Shown here one piece after another: positions 17,839 to 25,602 of a stretch of DNA of 64,000 nucleotides (position 1 is its first letter; the number at the start of each line of letters is the position of its first letter). Under the pieces are notes generated by a model, which was not told the DNA's origin, ran no database searches, and was given only the letters and a program-made list of their open reading frames with translations. The stretch covers positions 2,418,001 through 2,482,000 of the forward strand of contig OZ245800.1 in the NCBI GenBank assembly GCA_965228215.1. Direction: 5' to 3'. The position numbers and the translations under genes are program-made. This stretch comes from Maricaulis sp965228215 (GTDB lineage: Bacteria; Pseudomonadota; Alphaproteobacteria; Caulobacterales; Maricaulaceae).

Positions 17839-19104
17839 ATGGATTCCATCGTCATCCAGGGCGGGCATCGTCTTGAAGGCCAGATTTCGATCAGCGGCGC
17901 CAAGAATTCGGCGCTGAAACTCATGGCGGCTGCCCTGCTGACCGATGAGCCGCTGATCCTGACGCACATGCCGCGCCTTCGCGATTCTCGCTTCATGGCG
18001 CATCTTCTGGCGCGTCTCGGTGTGACGGTGGAAGAGGGGCCCGGCGCCCGCATGACCCTGCATGCCGGCCAGATCACCGATACGTTCGCGCCCTATGACC
18101 TCGTCCGGAAAATGCGCGCGACCTTCAATGTCCTCGGTCCGCTTGTGGCTAGGGAAGGCAAGGCAAGGGTCTCCCTGCCGGGCGGTTGCGCCATCGGTGC
18201 ACGTCCAGTCGATCTGCACCTCCGTGCGCTCGAGGCGCTCGGTGCAGAAATCGAGCTCTCGGAAGGTTATGTCGAGGCGACCGCGCCGAAAGGTGGCCTG
18301 GTCGGCGGCGAGATCGATCTTCCCTTCGCGTCTGTCGGGGCGACGGAACACGCCATGCTGGCGGCCTCGCTGGCCCGGGGCGAGACTATTATCGAGAACG
18401 CGGCACGCGAGCCGGAACTCGGCGATCTGGCCGATTGCCTGACGGCGATGGGTGCCGAGGTCGAAGGTGCCGGAACATCCACTATCCGGATCCAGGGCCG
18501 CGAACGTTTGCGCGGTATCACTCACGCCGTTGTTGCCGACCGTATCGAGACAGGCACCTACGCTATCGCCGTCGCGGCGACCGGTGGTGATGTTGTACTG
18601 AATGGCGCACGCTGGGAGCACAACAAGGCGCTCTGGTCCGCGATGAGCGAGGCCGGCGTGACGGTGGAACCCGCCGATGAAGGCGTCCGGATTGCCCGCA
18701 ATGGCGCGAAGCTGAAGGCGGTCGATATCGAGACCCAGCCCTATCCGGGCTTCCCGACGGACAGCCAGGCGCAATTCATGGCCCTGATGTCGCTGGCCGA
18801 GGGCACGTCGGTGATCCGCGAGACGATTTTCGAGAACCGCTTCATGCACGCGCCGGAACTAGCACGTCTTGGTGCTGATATCACCGTGCATGGCAATGAA
18901 GCGGTTGTGCGCGGCGTTGAACGGCTTCGCGGCGCGCCGGTCATGGCGACGGATCTGCGCGCTTCGGTCAGCCTGGTCATCGCAGGCCTTGCCGCGGAGG
19001 GGGAAACCGTGGTCAACCGGGTCTATCATCTCGATCGAGGATTCGAGCGTCTGGAAGCCAAACTGGCCGGATGCGGAGCCCAGATCGAACGACGCTCGGA
19101 ATAA
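17839..19104 (+). CDS. murA: UDP-N-acetylglucosamine 1-carboxyvinyltransferase
   Basis: 421 residues. Transfers enolpyruvate from PEP to UDP-GlcNAc, the first committed step of peptidoglycan synthesis, in the cytoplasm. Lys22-Asn23 in SGAKNSALKLM binds substrate; the catalytic cysteine is Cys117 in LPGGCAIGARPVDLHL, the residue alkylated by fosfomycin, so the enzyme is of the sensitive (Cys) type. Later landmarks: EPELGDLADCLTAMGAEVEGAG, DRIETGTYAIA, PGFPTDSQAQFMAL and RFMHAPELARLGADI. GAGGAG lies upstream of the ATG. It opens the cluster running to yacG. Confidence 0.97.
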   Translation: MDSIVIQGGHRLEGQISISGAKNSALKLMAAALLTDEPLILTHMPRLRDSRFMAHLLARLGVTVEEGPGARMTLHAGQITDTFAPYDLVRKMRATFNVLGPLVAREGKARVSLPGGCAIGARPVDLHLRALEALGAEIELSEGYVEATAPKGGLVGGEIDLPFASVGATEHAMLAASLARGETIIENAAREPELGDLADCLTAMGAEVEGAGTSTIRIQGRERLRGITHAVVADRIETGTYAIAVAATGGDVVLNGARWEHNKALWSAMSEAGVTVEPADEGVRIARNGAKLKAVDIETQPYPGFPTDSQAQFMALMSLAEGTSVIRETIFENRFMHAPELARLGADITVHGNEAVVRGVERLRGAPVMATDLRASVSLVIAGLAAEGETVVNRVYHLDRGFERLEAKLAGCGAQIERRSE

Positions 19105-19122
19105 TTGCCAGGAGACACCGGA

Positions 19123-19581
19123 TTGAGCCGGTCCTACACGCCCCTGCGATTGGCCGCCCTGGACGCCCCGGACCTGGAGCCGGTTTCCGCCGCCCTGCAG
19201 GACGCCGTGGCGCAATTGGGTGATTTCGAATTCGCTGCGAAGAAACGCTGTTTCACGATGGCGTTCAACCGCTTCTGCTGGGAAGTCGACGGCCGGGCCC
19301 AGCGGGTACGGACGGGTGTTCAGGTGGGCGCGGTATCCGCGGCGCGGTCGCAGAATATCCGACAGGGCGCCGAAGACGCAGTCGTGAACCTGTTGTCGAT
19401 GGGATTCGAACCGTCGGAAGATGGTGCGGGTGAAATCGTGCTGGTCTTTTCCGGTGGCGGAGAATTGCGGCTTGCCGTGGAATGCATCGATGTCGTGCTG
19501 GTGGATCTCAACCGGCCCTGGCCGGCCAGCTCCCGGCCCGAACATGGCGATATTGCCGCTGACACGGCCGAGGAGGGGTGA
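19123..19581 (+). CDS. DUF2948 family protein
   Basis: 152 residues from the TTG at 19123, nine bases after a CAGGAGA site. The sequence (YTPLRLAALDAPDLEPVSAALQDAVAQLGDF, KRCFTMAFNRFCWE, and LVFSGGGELRLAVECIDVVLVDL) is the DUF2948 family, which is confined largely to alphaproteobacteria and typically lies after murA. No catalytic motif is visible; function unknown. It overlaps or abuts UPF0262 downstream, consistent with one operon. Confidence 0.85.
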   Translation: MSRSYTPLRLAALDAPDLEPVSAALQDAVAQLGDFEFAAKKRCFTMAFNRFCWEVDGRAQRVRTGVQVGAVSAARSQNIRQGAEDAVVNLLSMGFEPSEDGAGEIVLVFSGGGELRLAVECIDVVLVDLNRPWPASSRPEHGDIAADTAEEG

Positions 19582-19583
19582 GC

Positions 19584-20057
19584 ATGGCGGACCGTATCAT
19601 TCGCATTGACCTGGATGCGCCGAGCATGGGTCCTGGCGATGTGAACGCCGAGCATGAGCGCCGGGTCGCGATTGCCGACCTGCTTGAAACCAACAGTTTC
19701 CGCCCCCAGGGCGACCAGACCGGTCCCTTCGCGCTGCGCCTGGCCATCGAGGATGATCGCCTCGTCTTCGATGTGCGGCAGGAGGATGAGAGCCCGGTTC
19801 ATGCCTTCGTGTTCGCGCTGGGCCCGCTGCGCCGGATCATCAAGGATTATTTCCTGATCTGCGAGAGCTATTACGAGGCTGTCCGTGATGCCCCGCTGGC
19901 CCAGATCGAGGCGATCGATATGGGCCGCCGCGGTGTGCACAATGAGGGCTCGACCCTGCTGCGCGAGCGCCTTTCCGGCAAGATCGAGGTCGATTTCGAC
20001 ACGTCGCGCCGCCTGTTCACGCTGATCTGTGCCCTGCACAGGCGAGCCACGACATGA
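19584..20057 (+). CDS. UPF0262 family protein
   Basis: 157 residues from the ATG at 19584 behind GGAGGGG; a GTG six bases earlier overlaps the previous stop and is also possible. Family landmarks are RIIRIDLDAP, RVAIADLLETNSF, ALGPLRRIIKDYFLICESYYEA and IDMGRRGVHNEGSTLLRERL. UPF0262 is conserved in alphaproteobacteria next to murA/infA; the role is unknown. Its stop overlaps the next ATG by four bases. Confidence 0.88.
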   Translation: MADRIIRIDLDAPSMGPGDVNAEHERRVAIADLLETNSFRPQGDQTGPFALRLAIEDDRLVFDVRQEDESPVHAFVFALGPLRRIIKDYFLICESYYEAVRDAPLAQIEAIDMGRRGVHNEGSTLLRERLSGKIEVDFDTSRRLFTLICALHRRATT

Positions 20058-20488
20058 GCACGCCCTCCGTCCTCTTCGTTTGCGGCCGCAATGCGATCCG
20101 TTCCCCCATGGGGGAGGCCCTTTGGCGCCTGCGTTTCGGAGACCAGGCCCAGGCCCGATCCTGCGGTGTTATACCCGCGGCCTTCGTGGATCCATTCATG
20201 GTCAGTGTGATGCTGGAACTGGAACAGGATCTCGAGGACTTCAATCCGATCGCGCTGGCCGGTGTCGGCGAGCCGCCGGCCCAGCTGGTCGTTTCACTGT
20301 CGACCGCCGCCGACCGGACCGCGATGCAATATGCCGACGAGACCGGAGCCGAATTCCAGGCCTGGCCGATCCCCGATCCCAGCGAGACCGGCGGCAATCG
20401 CGATCAGCGTCTCGAGGCGTATCGCGAAACCCGCAATGCCATCGCCGAACGCATCGCGAACTGGGAAAACAGCCGAAAAAGCGCATGA
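20054..20488 (+). CDS. Low-molecular-weight phosphotyrosine phosphatase-like protein
   Basis: 144 residues. The P-loop CX5R(S) occurs at Cys10-Arg16 (VCGRNAIRSP) and the general acid Asp is likely Asp108 in WPIPDPS, so both catalytic elements of the LMW-PTP/arsenate reductase fold are present. The family dephosphorylates protein tyrosine, or in the ArsC branch reduces arsenate; the second and third cysteines expected for the thioredoxin-coupled ArsC are not evident, favouring phosphatase. Cytoplasmic; cotranscribed between UPF0262 and infA. Confidence 0.82.
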   Translation: MSTPSVLFVCGRNAIRSPMGEALWRLRFGDQAQARSCGVIPAAFVDPFMVSVMLELEQDLEDFNPIALAGVGEPPAQLVVSLSTAADRTAMQYADETGAEFQAWPIPDPSETGGNRDQRLEAYRETRNAIAERIANWENSRKSA

Positions 20489-20591
20489 ACACTCGACTTG
20501 TGTCGGGTCTAGCGACTATATAGCCGCCGACAGCGTGAAGACTCACCTGTGCGAGTCTGCTTTTACCCATAACTCACTGATGAGGAGCCGC

Positions 20592-20810
20592 ATGGCGAAA
20601 GAAGAGTTATTGGAGTTTCCGGGAGAGGTGACGGAATTGCTTCCGAACGCCACGTTCCGCGTGAAGCTTGAGAACGACCACGAGATCATTGCCCACACGG
20701 CGGGCAAGATGCGCAAGAACCGTATCCGCGTTCTGGCGGGCGACAAGGTGCTGGTCGAGATGACGCCGTATGATCTGACCAAGGGCCGGATCACATACCG
20801 CTTCAAGTAA
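20592..20810 (+). CDS. infA: Translation initiation factor IF-1
   Basis: 72 residues, the exact family length. The S1/OB fold is recognised from MAKEELLEFPGEVTELLPNA, GKMRKNRIRVLAGDKV and the invariant ending DLTKGRITYRFK. IF-1 occupies the ribosomal A site during initiation. The ATG at 20592 is six bases behind GAGGAG. Confidence 0.98.
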   Translation: MAKEELLEFPGEVTELLPNATFRVKLENDHEIIAHTAGKMRKNRIRVLAGDKVLVEMTPYDLTKGRITYRFK

Positions 20811-20846
20811 GCCGGCCGGGCGTGGCCGAACGATCTGGAGCCCGAA

Positions 20847-21452
20847 TTGGCTGATCCGACACCGCCGCGCCTCGTCCTGGCCAGCGCGTCTGCGCGCAGG
20901 CTGGACCTTCTGACCGGCGCGGGCCTGCGCCCGGACGCGGTGGAACCCACCCATATCGACGAGAGTGAGATTCCCGGCGAATTGCCCGGACCGCTGGCCC
21001 TGCGTCTTGCGCAGGAAAAGGCGGCGGCAAGTCCGTTCACCGGGGATTTCGTGATTGCGGCTGACACGGTCGTCGGCGTTGGCCGGCGCATCCTGCCCAA
21101 GGCCGAGACCGCACGACAGGCTGAGGACTGCCTGCGCCTTCTCTCGGGCCGCAATCATCGTGTGTTCTCCGGTGTGGCCGTGCGGGCCCCGGACGGTCAG
21201 CTGACCGCGAAACTCTCCGAGACGCGGATCAAGTTCAAACGGCTCGGCGAGACCGAGATTGCCGACTATCTCGCGTCCGGTGAATGGCAGGGCAAGGCGG
21301 GTGGTTACGGCATCCAGGGCCTGGCCGGGAAATTCGTGATCAATCTGATTGGTTCCTATTCCGGCGTTGTGGGCCTGCCGCTCTATGAGACGGAATGTCT
21401 CCTGACCGGTTTGGGATACCGGGCCGGCGCGACCGGCGAGGAGGGCTCGTGA
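20847..21452 (+). CDS. Maf-like nucleoside triphosphate pyrophosphatase
   Basis: 201 residues, TTG start at 20847 with CTGGAG upstream. The motif LVLASASARRLDLL at the start, VIAADTVVGVG (catalytic Asp near residue 72), and WQGKAGGYGIQGLAGKFV are Maf signatures. Maf proteins hydrolyse non-canonical or canonical dTTP/UTP and related nucleotides to monophosphates and are linked to septum control. The stop overlaps the RNase E/G start, a coupling seen in many alphaproteobacteria. Confidence 0.92.
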   Translation: MADPTPPRLVLASASARRLDLLTGAGLRPDAVEPTHIDESEIPGELPGPLALRLAQEKAAASPFTGDFVIAADTVVGVGRRILPKAETARQAEDCLRLLSGRNHRVFSGVAVRAPDGQLTAKLSETRIKFKRLGETEIADYLASGEWQGKAGGYGIQGLAGKFVINLIGSYSGVVGLPLYETECLLTGLGYRAGATGEEGS

Positions 21453-22522
21453 GCCAGCGCATCCTGATCGAGGAAAATATCGGCGAGACGCGGGCTGCCG
21501 TGGTCGATAATGGCCGCCTGGTCGAACTGCATGTCGATCGTTGGAGCGAGGCTGGAGCCCGTGCCATCGAGGGCGAGGTCTATCGCGGCCGCGTGCGTCG
21601 CATTGAGCCGGCACTGAACGCAGCGTTTGTTGATCTCGGCGTCGGCGAGGACGGTTTCCTGCCCTTCGGCAAGGCCGGCCGTCCCAAGGGATTTCACGAG
21701 GGCGCGGCCATCGGCGTGCGCATCTCGCGTGAGGCCCACGCGGACAAGGGCCCCAATCTGACGCGTTGCGATGTCGAGGACGGAGACGCGCCGGACTGTA
21801 TCGAACCGGCGCCCATCCTCGCCCAGCGCCTGGCGCGCCTGCATGGCGATGCGGAAGTGGTCTGGGCCGACGAGGCCGATTTCGACATGGAGGCCGCCTT
21901 TGAGGAAGCGCTGGACCCCGCCGTGCCGGTTCCGGGTGGCGGATCGCTCTACATCGAACCGACGCGTGCGCTGACCGCAATCGATGTCGATGCGGACGGC
22001 CGCAAGGGGCAGGGCAATGCGGCCAAGCTTGCTCAGCAGCTCAATGTCTCCGCGGCCAAGGAAGCCGCGCGTCAGGTCCGCCTGCGTGGCCTCGGCGGCA
22101 TTATCGCCATCGATTTCGTGAACATGCGGGCCCAGCCGGACCGCAAATCCGTGGAACAGGCCCTGCGTGGCGGTTTCCGGCGTGATCGTGCCAAGGTGGA
22201 TGTCGCTCCGCTCTCCCAGTTCTGCGTCGCGGAACTGGCCCGTCAGCGCCGCAGCCGCTCGCTGGCCGAGATCCGGTGCGATGCCGATGGCCGGCTCAGC
22301 GTCGAGACCTGCGCGCTTGCCGCCCTGCGCCGCCTGGAAGGCGAGGCCCGTCACGCCCGCAGCCGTCCGCTTGTGCTGACCGTCTCGCCCGAGGTGCACG
22401 GCTGGCTTGAGGCAGATGAAATTGGCTGGCGCGAGGCCCTGACCGACCGGATCGGTCCGCGGTTCTCGACGGCAGAATCGGCAGACCTCGCTCGCGACCA
22501 GTACCAGGTGAAGGCACAATGA
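21449..22522 (+). CDS. Ribonuclease E/G family protein, short form
   Basis: 357 residues from the GTG at 21449, which overlaps the Maf stop. An N-terminal S1-like segment (about 38-95, IEGEVYRGRVRRIEPALNAAFVDLG) is followed by the DNase I-like catalytic region with the two metal-binding aspartates: Asp179 in TAIDVDADG and Asp222 in IAIDFVNM. It stops soon after the catalytic core and lacks the Zn-link CPxCxGxG and most of the small domain found in E. coli RNase G (489 residues), so tetramer assembly may differ. It processes rRNA or mRNA from 5' monophosphate ends, by family. YacG follows directly. Confidence 0.87.
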   Translation: MSQRILIEENIGETRAAVVDNGRLVELHVDRWSEAGARAIEGEVYRGRVRRIEPALNAAFVDLGVGEDGFLPFGKAGRPKGFHEGAAIGVRISREAHADKGPNLTRCDVEDGDAPDCIEPAPILAQRLARLHGDAEVVWADEADFDMEAAFEEALDPAVPVPGGGSLYIEPTRALTAIDVDADGRKGQGNAAKLAQQLNVSAAKEAARQVRLRGLGGIIAIDFVNMRAQPDRKSVEQALRGGFRRDRAKVDVAPLSQFCVAELARQRRSRSLAEIRCDADGRLSVETCALAALRRLEGEARHARSRPLVLTVSPEVHGWLEADEIGWREALTDRIGPRFSTAESADLARDQYQVKAQ

Positions 22523-22701
22523 CGACTTCCGGACCCAAATGCCCGATGTGCGAAAACACGGCACAGACCGCGTTCCGGCCCTTCTGTTCGAAGCGCTGCG
22601 CTGATCTCGATCTCGGCAAATGGTTCACCGGCTCCTACGCCATTCCCGGCGAGCCCGCCGACCAGGCGGAGGAGAATCCGCCGACCGAGGAAGATCTGTA
22701 G
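22519..22701 (+). CDS. yacG: DNA gyrase inhibitor YacG
   Basis: 60 residues, the usual length. The zinc site is Cys8-x2-Cys11 and Cys23-x3-Cys27 (KCPMC, PFCSKRC), followed by DLGKWFTGSYAIPGE, which is diagnostic. YacG binds GyrB and inhibits gyrase. The ATG overlaps the RNase stop (ATGA). Last gene of the cluster that began at murA. Confidence 0.93.
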   Translation: MTTSGPKCPMCENTAQTAFRPFCSKRCADLDLGKWFTGSYAIPGEPADQAEENPPTEEDL

Positions 22702-22812
22702 CCGCGATCTGCGAAATCCCCGGAAGCAGCTGAACAAGGGGCGTAGACAGGCGGTTAGCTGCGCCCTATAACCGCCGCTCTTCCGCGCGGCCCCGCCGTG
22801 CCGGAGCCCGGT

Positions 22813-22888
22813 GCCCGGGTAGCTCAGTTGGTAGAGCAGCGGATTGAAAATCCGCGTGTCGGTGGTTCGAATCCGCCCCCGGGCACCA
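22813..22888 (+). tRNA. tRNA-Phe (anticodon GAA)
   Basis: Acceptor GCCCGGG pairs with CCCGGGC, D arm GCTCAGTTGGTAGAGC, anticodon arm GCGGA-TTGAAAA-TCCGC with anticodon GAA, and T loop GTTCGAAT. The 3' ACCA is encoded. 76 bases including CCA. Confidence 0.97.
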
Positions 22889-23003
22889 TTCTTTCTCCTC
22901 TTGCATTCCTCATATTCGGCGCTCTAGCATTCCGGTGCGTCCGCTCGTGATTGTTCATTCTCCCGGTTGGGGCCGGGCGGCGTGACAGGGACAGGGTTCT
23001 TCG

Positions 23004-23870
23004 ATGACACAATTGAAAACGGCCGCTCCCGCGACCACGGGACCGATGAGCGCCTCAAGACCGATGGCCTATGACAAGGTTGTCTTTTTTGATGATTTCG
23101 GCAGCGGCGAGCTGGATCGGTCGCTGTGGAATGTCGAGGGGCCGGAATTCTGGGTGAACCGGGAAGTCCAGGCCTATGTCGACTCGCCCGAGACGTTGCG
23201 CATCCTGCCCGAAGGCGCTGTGGAGGGGGCGAGCGGTCGCGTTCTCGAATTGCGGGCAATCCCGCAACCCGGTTTCCAAACGCCGGACGGCCGTACTGCC
23301 GATTTCCTGTCTGGCCGTATCGACACCCGCGACAAGTTTGACTTCACCCACGGTCGCGCAGCCGCTCGCATCCGCATGCCGGCCCTGACCGGTATCTGGC
23401 CAGCCTTCTGGCTGCTCGGGAATGGCGGCTGGCCGGAGACCGGCGAGATCGACATCATGGAATATGTCGGCGAACCGGACTGGAGCGGCGTTGCGCTGCA
23501 CGGGCCGGGTTATTCCGGCGATACGCCGCTGCAGAACAAGTATTTCTTCCCGGACGGCAGCGATGTCACCGACTGGCACGTCTATGCCGTCGAATGGGAA
23601 AGCGACCGGCTTCTCTTCACCATCGATGATCGCGTCATCTATCGCGTAACCCGTCCGATGGTGGATCTCTACGGAGAGTGGAAATTCGATACGCCGAAAT
23701 TCCTCATCCTGAACCTGGCGCTGGGCGGGGAGTATCCGTTCAAGACGAACGGAATCCGGACGCCCTATTACGGAATGCCCCAGGAGACGGCCGACCATAT
23801 TGCCCGTGCCGGCGCTTCCATCCAGATCGACTGGGTCAGCGTTACCCGCAAAAGCGACATCGTCGGGTAA
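23004..23870 (+). CDS. Glycoside hydrolase family 16 endo-beta-glucanase (laminarinase-like)
   Basis: 288 residues. The GH16 catalytic motif GEIDIMEYVG places nucleophile Glu148, Asp150 and acid/base Glu153; the IMEYVG version is that of beta-1,3-glucanases (laminarinases) rather than lichenases. Other landmarks: WVNREVQAY near residue 50, GIWPAFWLLG (130-139) and DWHVYAVEWE. The N-terminus (MTQLKTAAPATTGP) is not a recognisable signal peptide, so export is unclear. Laminarin is a common algal storage glucan, which fits an aquatic heterotroph. The gene stands alone between tRNA-Phe and the phosphate porin; a strong hairpin follows. Confidence 0.9.
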   Translation: MTQLKTAAPATTGPMSASRPMAYDKVVFFDDFGSGELDRSLWNVEGPEFWVNREVQAYVDSPETLRILPEGAVEGASGRVLELRAIPQPGFQTPDGRTADFLSGRIDTRDKFDFTHGRAAARIRMPALTGIWPAFWLLGNGGWPETGEIDIMEYVGEPDWSGVALHGPGYSGDTPLQNKYFFPDGSDVTDWHVYAVEWESDRLLFTIDDRVIYRVTRPMVDLYGEWKFDTPKFLILNLALGGEYPFKTNGIRTPYYGMPQETADHIARAGASIQIDWVSVTRKSDIVG

Positions 23871-23962
23871 GGCCGCAGCCCATAGCCGGTTCCGATCGGG
23901 AGAATCGCGTTTTGCGGTTCGCAGATACGTCACTTCCGAAACAGATCTGAGTGCGAGCTTGG

Positions 23963-23996
23963 CCGGGCCGGGCGCATAAACTATGCGCCGGGTCCG
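23963..23996. other. Strong GC hairpin downstream of the GH16 gene
   Basis: GGCGCATA and TATGCGCC pair perfectly around AAC (23971-23989), and the stem extends outward with CCGGGCC-like sequences after one mismatch. There is no T run, so it may slow or stop transcription after GH16 only partly, or stabilise the mRNA 3' end. Confidence 0.55.
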
Positions 23997-24073
23997 GCTG
24001 AGATGACGCTTTCCCATTGATTTTTATGGAGCGGAGACGCGCGGGCGGGGGGCGGGCAGCAAATCCCGAGGCG

Positions 24074-24091
24074 CAATCATAAAAGTGTCAC
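24074..24091 (+). promoter_or_regulatory. Candidate Pho box upstream of the phosphate porin gene
   Basis: CAATCATAAAAGTGTCAC agrees with 15 of 18 positions of the PhoB consensus (two CTGTCAT-like repeats 11 bases apart). It lies 65 bases before the porin ATG at 24156, a suitable distance for PhoB activation. Confidence 0.65.
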
Positions 24092-24155
24092 TGAAATATA
24101 GGATACCGCCGTCCGTCTTTTCGCGAATTTGCGGAATTCCAAAACAGGACTGACC

Positions 24156-25349
24156 ATGTTTAGAGCGCCTCTTCTCCGTTTCGCCGCCCCGCTCGTCTTG
24201 GCCGCGGCCGTCACCGGAACCAGTCATGCAGACGACTGGGACTTCTCCATGTCTCCGGGCCCGCGCTGGGATGATTCCCAGACCGACGCCTATTTCAAAC
24301 TGCGCGGTCGCGTGATGATCGACCTCGCGGACATTGACTGGTCCAGCCCGTTCTCGGCTGCACCAAGCGACAACAGCGAGTTCCGCACCGCCCGCCTCGG
24401 CATCGAGGGCCGGTTTGACAATGTCAAATACGTCGCCGAGTTCGATTTCGCCGGTGACAATGTCTCCGCGAAGGACGTCAACCTGACGATCTCCGAAGAC
24501 GGCGCCTTCATCCGCCTCGGCCAGTTCAAGACCATGAACTCGCTGGAAGAGCAGACGTCCGGCCGTCATACCAGCTTCATGGAACGCGGCATGTTCACCG
24601 ATCTGTTCGGTCTGGATCGCCGCGTTGGCGCAGCCTTCGGCTGGAACAATGATAATTTCACCGTCAGCGCCGGCATTTTCGGCGCACCGCTCGACAACAA
24701 CTTCCGCTTTGCCGAGGCCAATGACTCCTCTGCGATCGCGGCCCGCGTGACCTGGTCGACCACGACGGCGAACGACACGATCTACCATCTCGGTGCTTCG
24801 TTCCGGGAGATGGATTATGACGGCGGCGTGCGCCTGCGTGCCCGTCCCAACGCCCACCTGTCCAATCGTTTCGCTGCTGCCGACTACCGCACGGGTCGTC
24901 CGCTCGGTGAGGCTGACAGCTCGCGCTTCTGGGGTTTCGAGGCCGCCATGGTCTCCGGCTCCTTCCACGCGCACGGTGAGTACGCAACGATGAGCCTCGA
25001 TGGTCCGACGGGCGGTCCGGAATTCTCCGGCGGTTTCGTCCAGGCCGGCTATTTCCTGACGGGCGAGACGCGCCGCTATCGCGCCTCTTCCGGCAAGTTC
25101 GACCGCACCTCGATCCGCCAGCCGGTCGAGAATGGCGGGCAGGGCGCCTGGGAAGTGGCGATCCGCTATGATTTCGCCGACATGGGCGATGCGGGTCTTG
25201 GCGATTTCACCACGACCACGCTCGGTCTGAACTGGTATCCGTCCAAATATTTCCGCACCTCGTTCAACTGGGTGGACGGCGAGCATGACGGTCCTGGCTA
25301 CACCGAGACCGGCGATGCCCTTCAGCTGCGCATGCAGTTCGACTTCTGA
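24156..25349 (+). CDS. Phosphate-selective porin (OprP/OprO family)
   Basis: 397 residues from the ATG at 24156. A signal peptide ends near SHADDWDF; the mature protein is a beta barrel of the OprO/OprP family: FKLRGRVMIDLADIDW, EFRTARLGIEGRF, YVAEFDFAGDNVSAKDVNLTI, FIRLGQFKT and SGRHTSFMERGM. The C-terminus RMQFDF ends in Phe as outer-membrane barrels do. It would let phosphate or polyphosphate cross the outer membrane. A Pho box upstream and pstSCAB-phoU downstream support this role over a generic porin. Confidence 0.88.
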   Translation: MFRAPLLRFAAPLVLAAAVTGTSHADDWDFSMSPGPRWDDSQTDAYFKLRGRVMIDLADIDWSSPFSAAPSDNSEFRTARLGIEGRFDNVKYVAEFDFAGDNVSAKDVNLTISEDGAFIRLGQFKTMNSLEEQTSGRHTSFMERGMFTDLFGLDRRVGAAFGWNNDNFTVSAGIFGAPLDNNFRFAEANDSSAIAARVTWSTTTANDTIYHLGASFREMDYDGGVRLRARPNAHLSNRFAAADYRTGRPLGEADSSRFWGFEAAMVSGSFHAHGEYATMSLDGPTGGPEFSGGFVQAGYFLTGETRRYRASSGKFDRTSIRQPVENGGQGAWEVAIRYDFADMGDAGLGDFTTTTLGLNWYPSKYFRTSFNWVDGEHDGPGYTETGDALQLRMQFDF

Positions 25350-25362
25350 TGTGCCAGACGGA

Positions 25363-25394
25363 GTGGCCGGATGACCGTGTCGGTGTCCGGCCAC
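25363..25394 (+). terminator. Hairpin after the porin gene
   Basis: GTGGCCGGA at 25363-25371 pairs with TCCGGCCAC at 25386-25394 around a 14-base loop. There is no T run, so termination would be partial or Rho-assisted. It lies between the porin stop and the pstS Pho box. Confidence 0.4.
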
Positions 25395-25415
25395 ACTGCT
25401 GAAACGGGTGCCGAT

Positions 25416-25433
25416 CTGTCGTCAAACTGTCAC
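25416..25433 (+). promoter_or_regulatory. Pho box upstream of pstS
   Basis: CTGTCGTCAAACTGTCAC matches 16 of 18 positions of the PhoB consensus CTGTCATAWAWCTGTCAY, with both CTGTC half-repeats intact and 11 bases apart. It lies about 170 bases before the pstS ATG. Confidence 0.82.
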
Positions 25434-25602
25434 CGAGGCGATTTATCGATGCACCCAGCCAAACGAGATTGAGAGATTCGCTCCCGGGACACATGAACTA
25501 GGCGGGAGTTGATTGGAGCGCACACATCCGGACCGTTCAGGCAGGGGGACTGCCAGCCACGATCCGAGTTCCAGAAACCTGACTTCAAAGAGGCATCGAG
25601 CC

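Noticed and set aside
24024..25394. Minus-strand open frame of about 456 codons antisense to the porin
   Set aside because: Composition is typical of a GC shadow frame and it opposes a gene with a signal peptide, barrel motifs and a Pho box.
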